The notes under the pieces are model-generated. The model was not told the DNA's origin and did not search any database. It worked only from the letters and a program-made list of their open reading frames with translations. This document shows, piece after piece, positions 17,037-25,903 of a stretch of DNA of 64,000 bases. The stretch comes from Streptococcus suis (GTDB taxonomy: Bacteria; Bacillota; Bacilli; Lactobacillales; Streptococcaceae). The translations under genes and the position numbers were made by a program. The DNA is taken from contig NZ_CP082205.1 in NCBI RefSeq assembly GCF_019856455.1, forward strand, positions 2,418,001 through 2,482,000, read 5' to 3'. Numbering within the stretch: position 1 is the first letter of the stretch; every line of letters starts with the position of its first letter.

Positions 17037-19031
17037 CTACCCCTGTTTCTGAATCAAGGGAATAAATATATCGACTAATTCCTGATAGCTAGGATTTTGC
17101 ACTAGCCTTTCTTGCAAAGACCTGTCTTGGACAAATGCAACCAGACAAGGTGAAATATACTTCAGATGCGGATTCCGCCCTTTAGACGGGGATAGAAGAA
17201 AGATAAACTGCACCTTCTTCCCCTCTTCCCATTCAACCGCTTCCTTACAAACTCCAACCACAATCTGCTCAGAGAAGGTCAGGGGAATAGCTGGATGCGG
17301 AAAGGCCAACAGTTCTCCAAAAACGACCGAGCTATAGGACTCTCTCACATTTACCTGTTCCCTAAATTGTTCCACAAAGCCTGATTCCTTGGCTTCATCC
17401 AAGCACGCTATTAGTTGCAACAAGGTCCTATCTCGACTCATCTTTTTGTCCAAAGAGACTATTCGCAAGGGTGAAAATACAGCCTCTGCAATCTGTCTCG
17501 CCTGCTCTTCTTCCATAGGCAAAGCCTCGTTCTGCTCAACTCGGACAGGTGTTACTTGTTGGAGATAGGAACGAATTGCCTCGATATCCTGCTCTGACAG
17601 GAAAACACTGACGGTGATGACGGGTGTCAGGAAAATTAAATTGGACAAGCTAATCGAAGAAATAATCAGGTCTACATCTCTTAAACGTTCTTCTGTTACC
17701 TCGTAGTAACTCACAACATCTGCAATTTCCAAGCTTGTTGCAAATTCCTTTTCCAAACGATTTCGCAACATTAAAGCGCTTCCAATTCCGGTCGCACAGA
17801 CGACCAATACCCGCAACTTTTTCCGCCCCTCGTATCGCTCAATTGCAGCCAATACATGCAGGGTCAGGTAGGCCCATTCGTCATCCGAAATGCTATAGGC
17901 CAACAAGGTGGGCATAGAAGCAAAAGCTTGCTTGGTCAGCTCAAATACTTCTATATAATCCCTCTGGATATCAGCCACCAAGGGATTTACCAACTGAATC
18001 TGGTGCTCCAACCGCGTCCGTAAGGGAAGCAAATGAGCGACAATCCCCTTGAAAAGCTGTCGATCTTTTAACAAATCCAGACCAGTCAACTGAGAGAGAG
18101 TCTGTAAACAAGTTTCAACTTCTTCCTCTAGACCGTCCTCTAACTCCGAAAGCTGACTAGGATTCCCCGTCAACTTGACCTTCAGGTGTAGAGCGATATA
18201 GTTGGCTTCTTCTACAGGAATCTCCACTTGAAACTCTGTTTCAATTCGTTCGATAATTCGTCCAGCAACCTGATACTCCTTGGAAGATTGAATCTGATCA
18301 GATATTGGAAATCGCTCTAAACTAGCTCCTCCCTTCATTCGTTGCAAGAGCAGAGCGATATGAAGAACGAGGTTTTGCATCACAAAATCAGACAGGCGAA
18401 GTTTGGCATCGCGGCACTCATCCAAGACAATCAACATCAGGTCTGTAAACCGAATGTCTGGCAGGAGCTGATTTTCCACCAAACCATAAAGAGACTGACC
18501 ATTCCCTTGTCCAAAAAAGTAATCCATGATGAAGTGCCTAATAACAGGCTCCTCCCCGCTTAATTCTACACCTCTCCGTGTGAACAACAGTTCCAGTTGG
18601 TAAGGAACAAATAAATTGCGAATATCCGCGATGATAGAATGCAGGGTTGTTTTTCCGATAAACAGCTCTCGTTGCAAACGATCCATGGACTGAATTGGAT
18701 TTTCAAATAATAACTTACTTAAAACATACCGTTGTCGGTCCGTCGCTTCCTCCAGTTGCCGTAAGTCCGTCACCTGCTTTTTCAACCGTAGCTGTTCTTG
18801 CCAAAACATTTCAAACTCAACTGGTCTCTCTACCAGCAAACAGTAGCCCTTACTTTGTTTGGACAAAATAGAAGCACCGCTAGCCTCTAGCGAAAGAGAG
18901 AGTTGCTGAACATACTTTCTTGCTGTTCGATCACTGACACCCAAAGCCTTTGCCAGTTCTATACTAGATACAAAGTCCCCTTGTTTTGCCAGTAAATAAT
19001 CTACCAGACGAACTTCTTTTTTAGATAGCAT
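17037..19031 (-). CDS. PRD-containing transcription regulator with EIIB- and EIIA-like domains (LicR/MtlR type)
   Basis: A 664-residue activator. The ATG at 19029-19031 (MLSKKEVRL) is chosen over an upstream TTG because of the GAGGAGGGAG ribosome site. Order: N-terminal HTH (about 1-60, SSIELAKALGVSDRTARKYV), Mga-like segment, two PRD domains (about 165-385, with conserved His in VLHIALLL and ANYIALHL), an EIIB-like domain with Cys in VLVVCATGIGSA, and an EIIA-like domain with His in LLAFPHPAIP. Such regulators are phosphorylated by HPr and cognate EII proteins and activate the neighbouring PTS operon. It lies inside the operon, between the hydrolases and the transporter. Confidence 0.92.
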   Translation of the reverse strand: MLSKKEVRLVDYLLAKQGDFVSSIELAKALGVSDRTARKYVQQLSLSLEASGASILSKQSKGYCLLVERPVEFEMFWQEQLRLKKQVTDLRQLEEATDRQRYVLSKLLFENPIQSMDRLQRELFIGKTTLHSIIADIRNLFVPYQLELLFTRRGVELSGEEPVIRHFIMDYFFGQGNGQSLYGLVENQLLPDIRFTDLMLIVLDECRDAKLRLSDFVMQNLVLHIALLLQRMKGGASLERFPISDQIQSSKEYQVAGRIIERIETEFQVEIPVEEANYIALHLKVKLTGNPSQLSELEDGLEEEVETCLQTLSQLTGLDLLKDRQLFKGIVAHLLPLRTRLEHQIQLVNPLVADIQRDYIEVFELTKQAFASMPTLLAYSISDDEWAYLTLHVLAAIERYEGRKKLRVLVVCATGIGSALMLRNRLEKEFATSLEIADVVSYYEVTEERLRDVDLIISSISLSNLIFLTPVITVSVFLSEQDIEAIRSYLQQVTPVRVEQNEALPMEEEQARQIAEAVFSPLRIVSLDKKMSRDRTLLQLIACLDEAKESGFVEQFREQVNVRESYSSVVFGELLAFPHPAIPLTFSEQIVVGVCKEAVEWEEGKKVQFIFLLSPSKGRNPHLKYISPCLVAFVQDRSLQERLVQNPSYQELVDIFIPLIQKQG

Positions 19032-19165
19032 ACTCCCTCCTCTCCGCAAGATTTATACGAAATATAACAAGACTAGTAAGCTAGAGCCTGTTGATAAAAA
19101 CATATTTTTATATTTCTATTATAGCATATCCTCAGGCTACAAGGGTTCTCTTTTTTTCCGTATTG

Positions 19166-20275
19166 TTAATGAAAGGAATCGGACGCAACGATTCGCAATC
19201 GAAAGGATTTCCAAGGCTTGATAAAAGCGAGCAAGGGTAGATAGTCAGGGCAAATTCGTCCAACCCGATTCACTTTTGAACTAACGGTGAACTCCCTCAA
19301 AGCTATTTGTAACTCTCCCTTGTAACGACCATATAGATCATTGTCAATCAAGACATCCCCTCGCTGCACAAGCGTTTCCCTATCTGTATGTGCAGGAATG
19401 GTCGCATCCTTGTAGACAACACGGGGCATGGTCGACCGAAGTAGGTAAGCTGAAATGTCCCCACGATAAACATGATCAAACTCAATGATTTCCCGCTCCA
19501 CAGCTGTCACTTGCCCAGTAAGTTCTACAGGTAAACAAATGTCCTCTTCTTCCAAGATAGATTGAATAGACTGGAGCTCCTCCTCCGAGATGAACTGATT
19601 GGAGATGAGAATACAGTCAATCAAACCTGTCGCCTTGAGCCAGGCAATCTGAAGAGGTAAGGTCTGGTTGCGATGCTCCTCCAAGGTAGGTAGACCTTCT
19701 GACAAGGGCCAAGGCCCTTCCGTTGCAGACTGGGCAGTCACAAAAGCTGCCGTCTGTATGCCTTCTTGGTGATAGAAAGAAGACATTTCTAAAAAATGTT
19801 CTTCTGATAGTCCTGTATAGGCGTGAGGATAGAAATTATGACAGGCAACAATGTTATCCCTATTTGCGTCACTAGCTAGCAGTTGCGTCAGTAAGACCTT
19901 ATCGGTACTCAGATTTAGTTCAATCTTGAGCCCGTAAGGATTCTGTGTCAAGCTGACAATCTCCTCCAAAGGCAAGGCCTCGTCCAGACGAATCCCTGTC
20001 AGCCCTAAACCATGGGCTTCTTCAATGAGTGATTTCTGCCAGCCCTGTGCCTCTATAAAACTCGGGCTAAGATCCGCAATCACGACTATCCCCAACTGAC
20101 GAGCATAGGCAATCAAGTCCCGATAGAGTTGCAAGGCTTCTTGGGCATTCCCCCCAAGCTGCAAGAGGCTCATAAACATTCGCCGTGCTCCATAACGCCC
20201 CAGCAAGTCTATATAAGACTTAGACTCTTCCAGAGAATAGTTTTCTGGATAGATTGAAAAACCAAACTGCACCAT
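19166..20275 (-). CDS. DUF871/MupG-family protein
   Basis: A 369-residue protein. The N-terminal TIM-barrel part (FGFSIYPENYSLEESKSYID) and C-terminal cyclophilin-like part (YRGDISAYLLRSTMPRV) match the MupG/DUF871 family. One characterised member is a 6-phospho-N-acetylmuramidase that hydrolyses imported phospho-disaccharides. It lies 8 bp downstream of the GH1 gene in the beta-glucoside operon, so it likely acts on a phosphorylated sugar brought in by the PTS. The substrate cannot be read from sequence. Confidence 0.8.
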   Translation of the reverse strand: MVQFGFSIYPENYSLEESKSYIDLLGRYGARRMFMSLLQLGGNAQEALQLYRDLIAYARQLGIVVIADLSPSFIEAQGWQKSLIEEAHGLGLTGIRLDEALPLEEIVSLTQNPYGLKIELNLSTDKVLLTQLLASDANRDNIVACHNFYPHAYTGLSEEHFLEMSSFYHQEGIQTAAFVTAQSATEGPWPLSEGLPTLEEHRNQTLPLQIAWLKATGLIDCILISNQFISEEELQSIQSILEEEDICLPVELTGQVTAVEREIIEFDHVYRGDISAYLLRSTMPRVVYKDATIPAHTDRETLVQRGDVLIDNDLYGRYKGELQIALREFTVSSKVNRVGRICPDYLPLLAFIKPWKSFRLRIVASDSFH

Positions 20276-20283
20276 TGCTCCTC

Positions 20284-21684
20284 CTAACGACTAAATCCAT
20301 TGGCATCACTCAGCACCTTAAACCAACGACCCGATTTTTTAATCCTACGCTCCTGAGTCTCCAAATCCAACTCGACCAGCCCATAACGATTTTTGTAGGC
20401 ATTGAGCCAAGACCAACAATCAATAAAGGTCCACAACATATAACCTTTACAGTTAGCCCCTTCCTCAATAGCCCGATGTAATTCTATCAAGTGATCTTCG
20501 ATAAATTCAATCCGATAATCATCCTGAATGACCTCATCTTGCCGGAAAGCCACTTCACCCTCTACTCCCATACCATTTTCAGTGACTAACCACTCAATAT
20601 TGTTGTATTGGTCCCGAATATTGATTGCGATATCGTAGATTCCTTTTTCATAGATTTCCCAGCCTCGATGCGGATTGATTTTTTTCCCTGGCATATCGTA
20701 AGGTGCGAAGAAGTGCTCTGGAGTCAAAACCTCTCCCTCTTTCCAGATCTTTGTCGGTGCCTGTACACGAAGGGGTTGGTAATAGTTAACACCTAAAAAA
20801 TCTATCCGATTTTCCCTAATAATCGCCAGCTCTTCCTCGCTGGTTTCAGGACTCAATCCGTATTCCTCAATCAAGTCAACCAAGTCCCTCGGGTATTCTC
20901 CCAATACAGAAGGATCTAAGAAGCTCTTGGTTTGGAAGAGCTCAGCTATTTTAGCTGCCTTGACATCATCAGGATGCTCACTTCGAGGATAGGCCGGTGT
21001 CAGATTCAGGACAATTGCAATTTTCTTCTCCGGATTCACTTCATGACAAGCTTTTACTGCCAAGGAACTGGCCAACTGAGTATGGTAGGCAACAGCAACC
21101 GCCACCTTGGCATCTACCTTACAAGGATAATGATAATCCCCTAGATAGCCACACTCAACTGGAACAATCGGCTCATTAAAGGTAATCCAACGATCTACTA
21201 GGTCGTCAAACAATTCAAAACAAGTACGAGCATAGGCTTCATATGCCCAAACAATGTCCTTGTTCTCCCAGCCTCCTCGCTCCTGTAAAGCATAGGGAAG
21301 ATCAAAATGATAGAGATTAACAAACAGCTGAATCCCTTTTTCTTTTATCAAAGAAAATACAGAACGATAAAAAGTCACAGCCTCCTGATTAACCTCTCCA
21401 ACACCCTTTGGAAATAACCGCGACCACTGAATCGATGTCCTAAATACTGTGTGTCCAGTTTCAACCAATAACTCGATATCCTTTTTGAAATTCTTATAGA
21501 AAGTGGAAGTCCTCTCTGGGCCTACTTTCCCATGGAAACGTTCTGGCTCAATGCTGTACCAGTAGTCCCAATTATTCTGTCCTTTTCCATCGCCCAGCTC
21601 AGTTCCTTCACTCTGCGGACCCGATGTAGAAGTCCCCCACAAAAAACCTTCTGGAAAATGATAAACTACCTTATCCTCTGTCAT
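20284..21684 (-). CDS. GH1 6-phospho-beta-glucosidase
   Basis: A 466-residue cytoplasmic hydrolase of PTS-imported beta-glucosides. Family 1 hallmarks: N-terminal FPEGFLWGTSTSGPQSEG, acid/base Glu in TFNEP (about residue 170), nucleophile Glu in VTENGMG (about 370). The ATG at 21682-21684 has AAGGAATTGGTT upstream; a TTG two codons earlier is less likely. It overlaps the end of the GH4 frame by 14 bp. It remains intact while GH4 is broken, so it may be the only working phospho-beta-glucosidase of the cluster. Confidence 0.93.
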   Translation of the reverse strand: MTEDKVVYHFPEGFLWGTSTSGPQSEGTELGDGKGQNNWDYWYSIEPERFHGKVGPERTSTFYKNFKKDIELLVETGHTVFRTSIQWSRLFPKGVGEVNQEAVTFYRSVFSLIKEKGIQLFVNLYHFDLPYALQERGGWENKDIVWAYEAYARTCFELFDDLVDRWITFNEPIVPVECGYLGDYHYPCKVDAKVAVAVAYHTQLASSLAVKACHEVNPEKKIAIVLNLTPAYPRSEHPDDVKAAKIAELFQTKSFLDPSVLGEYPRDLVDLIEEYGLSPETSEEELAIIRENRIDFLGVNYYQPLRVQAPTKIWKEGEVLTPEHFFAPYDMPGKKINPHRGWEIYEKGIYDIAINIRDQYNNIEWLVTENGMGVEGEVAFRQDEVIQDDYRIEFIEDHLIELHRAIEEGANCKGYMLWTFIDCWSWLNAYKNRYGLVELDLETQERRIKKSGRWFKVLSDANGFSR

Positions 21685-22959
21685 AACCAATTCCTTTCTT
21701 CTTTATCTGATCGATGACACTCCTAAATTGTGGCAAGTACGCCTCATGTGCCACTAGTAATTCTTGTAAGACACGCTCTGCCAATTCTCCATTCGGAATC
21801 AGAGGATTGAGAGCAAAAGCCTGTAAAGCCAAAGCGTAGTCTCCTGTCATTGCAGCCCCAACAGTCGCCAACTCCATTTGCTTCATTTGCTGCAGGTATC
21901 CCCTGACCACCATCGGTGTTTTGGGACATACCAAAGGAAGCGCACCCTGGGCAGTAATAACAGACGAGACTTCGACTACGCAGTCCTCTGGCAGATAAGA
22001 AATCACTCCCCTATTAACCGTCGAAACCGTCATAATTTCCTTGCTGTCGTTGTATATAGCACAAATGAGTTGACAGGCAACATCACTGTAATAAGCACCA
22101 CCACGTTGCTCCAATTGCTTAGGCTTATAGTCCAAATTTGAATCCCTGTAGAGCTCAAACAACTCTTCTTCGACCTCTTGAACAACCTGAGCCCGCACCT
22201 TCCCTTGACGATACTGGTCTAAGGCATCTGCCAACATCTCCTTTTCTAAAAAGTAGTAACGGTGGTAATCACAGGGCAACAGACCAATCGACTGCAAGAA
22301 GGGGAATGAAAAATCTAAATTAGTAATATTTTTAACAACCTCCTGATTCCCTCTTGAGTTACCGTATAAAGCTTCCATGACCTCACCAGTTCGATTCTGG
22401 CCAGTCTGATCCCAAACTTCATGAAAATGGAAATGGTTTAATCCAACATGATTGGTTTGAATCGATTCCTCTGCAGTTCATTAACAATCGCTTCCGTTAC
22501 TATGCCTGCAGGATTGGTAAAATTAATCAACCAAGCATCTGGACACAGCTCTTTCATGTCTGCAATGATACCCTTATAGGCCTCTATGGTCCGAAATGCC
22601 TTAAAGATGCCACCTGCCCCATTGGTTTCCTGTCCAAGTAGACCATGACTCAAAGGAATTGTCTCATCGATATAGCGTGCCTGTAACTGACCAACTCGGA
22701 ACTGAGATGTCACAAAGTCTGCTCCCTTCAAAGCAGCCCTTCGATCCAGTGTCTCCTCTATTTTCCAGTCTAATCCAGCCATTCTGACCATTCGACGTGC
22801 CAAATCAACAACTATCTTCTGCTTTTCCACCCCAGCTTCAACATCTACAAACCACCATTCTCGAATGGGTAGTTGCTGATGCCGCAAAATCATCCCTTCA
22901 ACTAGCTCAGGAGTATAGCTCGAGCCGCCACCGAGTGTGACTAATTTGATTGATTTCAC
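21671..22959 (-). pseudogene. GH4 6-phospho-beta-glucosidase with internal deletion/frameshift
   Basis: Two frames together give a family 4 glycosidase (NAD- and metal-dependent). The first part (22438-22959) starts MKSIKLVTLGGGSSYTPELV, has the dinucleotide-binding Gly motif and INFTNPAG, and stops after RFKPIMLD. The second resumes in another frame at GLNHFHFHEVWDQTG (about 22435) and continues to 21671. The stretch normally linking INFTNPAG to GLNH, including the metal-binding Cys region (GLCN), is missing, so a deletion of tens of bases has also shifted the frame. The first gene of the operon is therefore dead. Confidence 0.85.
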
Positions 22960-22992
22960 GACCTGTTCTCCCTTTTTTATTCATATATTCTT

Positions 22993-23029
22993 ATTATATT
23001 CCTGTTTCTACCTTTTGTAAACGCGTACA
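22993..23029 (-). promoter_or_regulatory. Promoter and LacI/cre-type operator of the beta-glucoside operon
   Basis: Minus strand: TTTACA (23016-23021), a 17-bp spacer and TATAAT (22993-22998). A near-palindromic TGTAAACGCGTACA (23016-23029) overlaps the -35 box and looks like a CcpA/LacI-type site, so catabolite repression of the operon is likely. Confidence 0.75.
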
Positions 23030-23077
23030 CTTCCTGTCTTTTTCCGTAATATAAAGGAAACTCCCCTCAAGACAGCC

Positions 23078-23110
23078 AAAAACGACCTCCAATACGGAAG
23101 TCGTTTTCTT
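23078..23110 (-). terminator. Terminator downstream of leuS
   Basis: The hairpin ACGACTTCC...GGAGGTCGT with flanking A/T runs is the same sequence as the PTS operon terminator at 9821-9852. It ends leuS transcription after the repeat block. Confidence 0.75.
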
Positions 23111-23121
23111 ATTATTTACAT

Positions 23122-23299
23122 TTATTTCACAACAATATTAACCAATTTAGTTGGCTCCAACAGTCCAGTGAACTGTTGGAGGTTGGAAATAGACAAACAA
23201 ACGAGGCAAGCGTTATTTGGTAACGATATTGACAAGTTTGTTTGGCTTCAACAGTCTGAGAATAGACTGTTGGAGGTAGGAAATGAGCAAATAAATTGG
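23122..23299. repeat. Degenerate copies of the leuS 3' end alternating with boxB-like hairpins
   Basis: Two extra versions of the last leuS codons lie downstream of the real stop. On the minus strand 23213-23246 reads [14 protein letters not shown] and 23122-23155 reads [14 protein letters not shown]; the real gene ends NKLVNIVVK. Each gap holds a hairpin (CAACAGTC.../...GACTGTTG) followed by GGTTGGAAATAG or GGTAGGAAATGAG. Most differences from the real codons are synonymous. Confidence 0.75.
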
Positions 23300-25801
23300 T
23301 TACTTCACAACAATATTAACCAACTTATTCGGAACACTAATCACCTTCACCACTGTTTGCCCAGCGATTTCAGCTTGGACTTTTTCGTCCGCAAGGGCAA
23401 CTTTTTCAAGCTCTGCTGGTGATAGGTCTTTGGCTACGGTCAAGCGGGCTTTTACTTTACCCTTAATTTGGACAACGATTTCCACTTCGCTTTCTACCAG
23501 CTTGCTTTCATCATATGTTGGCCATGCGACATAGCTGATTGACTGGCCTGTTGCTGTCAGACCCTGCCAGAGTTCTTCTGCCAAGTGTGGTGCAAATGGG
23601 GCAGTCAATTGAACAAAACCTTTGGCGTATTCGACGTAAAGCTTGTCTTCTTTGTTGGCTGCGTTGACAAAAATCATGAGCTGGGCGATAGCCGTGTTGA
23701 ATTTCAGGTCTTCGATATGCTCTGTCACCGTCTTCACAGTTTCATTGTAAACTTTATCAAGCGCTCCGCTATTGTCCGAAGAAATTTCCTTCGTTGCAAT
23801 CAGGCGGTAAACACGGTCAAGGAACTTACGGCTGCCCTCGAGACCTTCTTCTGACCAGGCGATAGAGGCGTCAAGTGGACCCATGAACATTTCATAAACG
23901 CGGAGGGTGTCCGCACCGAATTGCTCGACCACATCATCTGGGTTAACCACGTTTTTAAGGGATTTAGACATCTTGGCAGGTGCCTGCTCCAACTCCTCAC
24001 CTGTCTCAATGTGGAAGAAGGAACCGTCGCGTTTTTCCACCTTGTCAGTCGCCACAAGGGCACCACGGCTGTCGCGGTAGCTAGTTCCCAAAATCATGCC
24101 CTGGTTAAAGAGTTTTTGGAATGGCTCTTTGGTCGGCACAACGCCAAGGTCATAGAGGAACTTATGCCAGAAGCGAGCATAAAGCAAGTGAAGGACTGCG
24201 TGCTCAGCACCACCGATGTAGATGTCCACTGGCAACCAAGCCTTGAGAATCTCTTCGTCTGCCAATTTCTCATCGTTGTGCGGGTCGATGTAGCGGAGGT
24301 AGTACCAGCTAGAGCCCGCCCATTGTGGCATAGTGTTGGTCTCACGGCGACCTTTTACGCCGTCTTCCCGTGTCACTTCTAACCAGTCTGTCAAGTTAGC
24401 AAGCGGCGATTCCCCTGTACCCGAAGGCTTGATGTCTGAGGTTTTTGGCAATACCAGAGGTAACTCATTTTCTGGTACTGCTGTGGAAGTGCCGTCTTCC
24501 CAGTGGATGATTGGAATTGGCTCACCCCAATAACGCTGACGGCTGAAGAGCCAGTCGCGGAGGCGGTAGGAAATTTTCTCCTGACCAAGACCATTTTCTT
24601 CCAGCCAAGCCACCATTTTGGCAATAGCTTCTTCCTTGTTAAGACCATCTAGGAAGTCGGAGTTGATATGAATGCCGTCTTCTGTATAAGGCGCTTCTTC
24701 TACATTGCCACCTTCCAGAACTGGAATGACGTCCAAGTTAAACTGCTTGGCAAATTCCCAGTCACGCTCATCATGAGCGGGAACGGCCATGATAGCACCT
24801 GTTCCGTAACTTGCCAGCACATAGTCCGCAATCCAGATTGGAATTTCTTTACCGTTCACAGGGTTGATGGCGTAGGCACCAGTCCAAACACCTGTCTTGT
24901 CTTTAGCCAAGTCAGTACGAGCCAGGTCTGATTTGAGAGAGGCTTGGCGTTTGTACTCTGCCACAGCTTCTGCTTGTTCAGCTGATGTGATACTATCTAC
25001 CAAGTCATGCTCAGGAGCAAGAACTGCGTAGGTCGCACCAAAAAGAGTATCAGGACGAGTGGTAAAGACTGTGAAGTCCTTGTCTGTGTCCTTAATCTTG
25101 AAAGTCACATTGGCACCGGTTGACTTGCCGATCCAGTTGCGTTGCATGTCCTTGATTGACTCTGGCCAATCAACTTCTTCTAGGTCATTGAGCAAACGCT
25201 CTGCATAGGCAGTGATTTTCAACATCCATTGACGCATTGGCTTGCGGACAACAGGGTAGCCACCACGTTCAGATGTTCCGTCAGGAAGAACCTCTTCGTT
25301 GGCGATAGCTGTTCCCAATTCTTCTACCCAGTTGACAGGCACTTCTGCCTCATAGGCTAGGCCTTTTTCATACAACTTGGTGAAAATCCACTGAGTCCAC
25401 TTGTAGTAGTTAGGGTCTGTCGTATTGACCTCGCGGTCCCAGTCGTAAGAAAAGCCAAGGGCGTTAATCTGACGTTTGAAGTTGGCAATATTTTCCGCCG
25501 TAAAGTCAGCTGGGTCATTACCTGTGTCCATAGCGTATTGCTCTGCTGGCAAACCAAAGGCATCCCAACCCATTGGGTGAAGAACGTTGTAGCCCTGGGC
25601 ACGCTTGTAACGACTGAGAATGTCCGTCGCAGTATAGCCCTCAGGGTGACCAACGTGCAAGCCCGCACCAGACGGATAAGGGAACATATCTAGGGCGTAA
25701 AAGTTTGGCTTGTCCGCATCTGTTCCCGTCTTAAAAGTGTGATTTTTCGCCCAAAATTCCTGCCATTTGGGCTCGATTTCCTTGTGATTGTAGAATCTCA
25801 T
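23300..25801 (-). CDS. leuS: Leucyl-tRNA synthetase
   Basis: An 833-residue class I aminoacyl-tRNA synthetase that charges tRNA-Leu. The ATG at 25799-25801 ([14 protein letters not shown]) with GGAGAAATGAC upstream gives the usual streptococcal length. The HIGH-type motif is in [15 protein letters not shown], the editing domain sits in the middle ([13 protein letters not shown]), the KMSKS motif is in [12 protein letters not shown], and the anticodon-binding domain is at the C-terminus. No T-box leader is visible in the short upstream region. The 3' end is followed by degenerate repeats of itself. Confidence 0.97.
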   Translation of the reverse strand: MRFYNHKEIEPKWQEFWAKNHTFKTGTDADKPNFYALDMFPYPSGAGLHVGHPEGYTATDILSRYKRAQGYNVLHPMGWDAFGLPAEQYAMDTGNDPADFTAENIANFKRQINALGFSYDWDREVNTTDPNYYKWTQWIFTKLYEKGLAYEAEVPVNWVEELGTAIANEEVLPDGTSERGGYPVVRKPMRQWMLKITAYAERLLNDLEEVDWPESIKDMQRNWIGKSTGANVTFKIKDTDKDFTVFTTRPDTLFGATYAVLAPEHDLVDSITSAEQAEAVAEYKRQASLKSDLARTDLAKDKTGVWTGAYAINPVNGKEIPIWIADYVLASYGTGAIMAVPAHDERDWEFAKQFNLDVIPVLEGGNVEEAPYTEDGIHINSDFLDGLNKEEAIAKMVAWLEENGLGQEKISYRLRDWLFSRQRYWGEPIPIIHWEDGTSTAVPENELPLVLPKTSDIKPSGTGESPLANLTDWLEVTREDGVKGRRETNTMPQWAGSSWYYLRYIDPHNDEKLADEEILKAWLPVDIYIGGAEHAVLHLLYARFWHKFLYDLGVVPTKEPFQKLFNQGMILGTSYRDSRGALVATDKVEKRDGSFFHIETGEELEQAPAKMSKSLKNVVNPDDVVEQFGADTLRVYEMFMGPLDASIAWSEEGLEGSRKFLDRVYRLIATKEISSDNSGALDKVYNETVKTVTEHIEDLKFNTAIAQLMIFVNAANKEDKLYVEYAKGFVQLTAPFAPHLAEELWQGLTATGQSISYVAWPTYDESKLVESEVEIVVQIKGKVKARLTVAKDLSPAELEKVALADEKVQAEIAGQTVVKVISVPNKLVNIVVK

Positions 25802-25866
25802 GTCATTTCTCCATGTCAATAAATTATCTTTACTATTATATCACGTTTTTAGGGAATTGGGAAAGA

Positions 25867-25896
25867 CAAAAACAGCCAGTTTTCACTAGCTGTTTT
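25867..25896 (-). terminator. Terminator of pepO
   Basis: Minus strand AACAGCTAG...TTGGCTGTT-like hairpin followed by TTTTTG, 8 bp after the pepO stop and upstream of leuS. Confidence 0.75.
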
Positions 25897-25903
25897 CCCG
25901 TTT

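Noticed and set aside
25802..25866. T-box leader for leuS
   Set aside because: Only about 65 bp separate leuS from the pepO stop and terminator region, with no T-box sequence; too short for such a leader.
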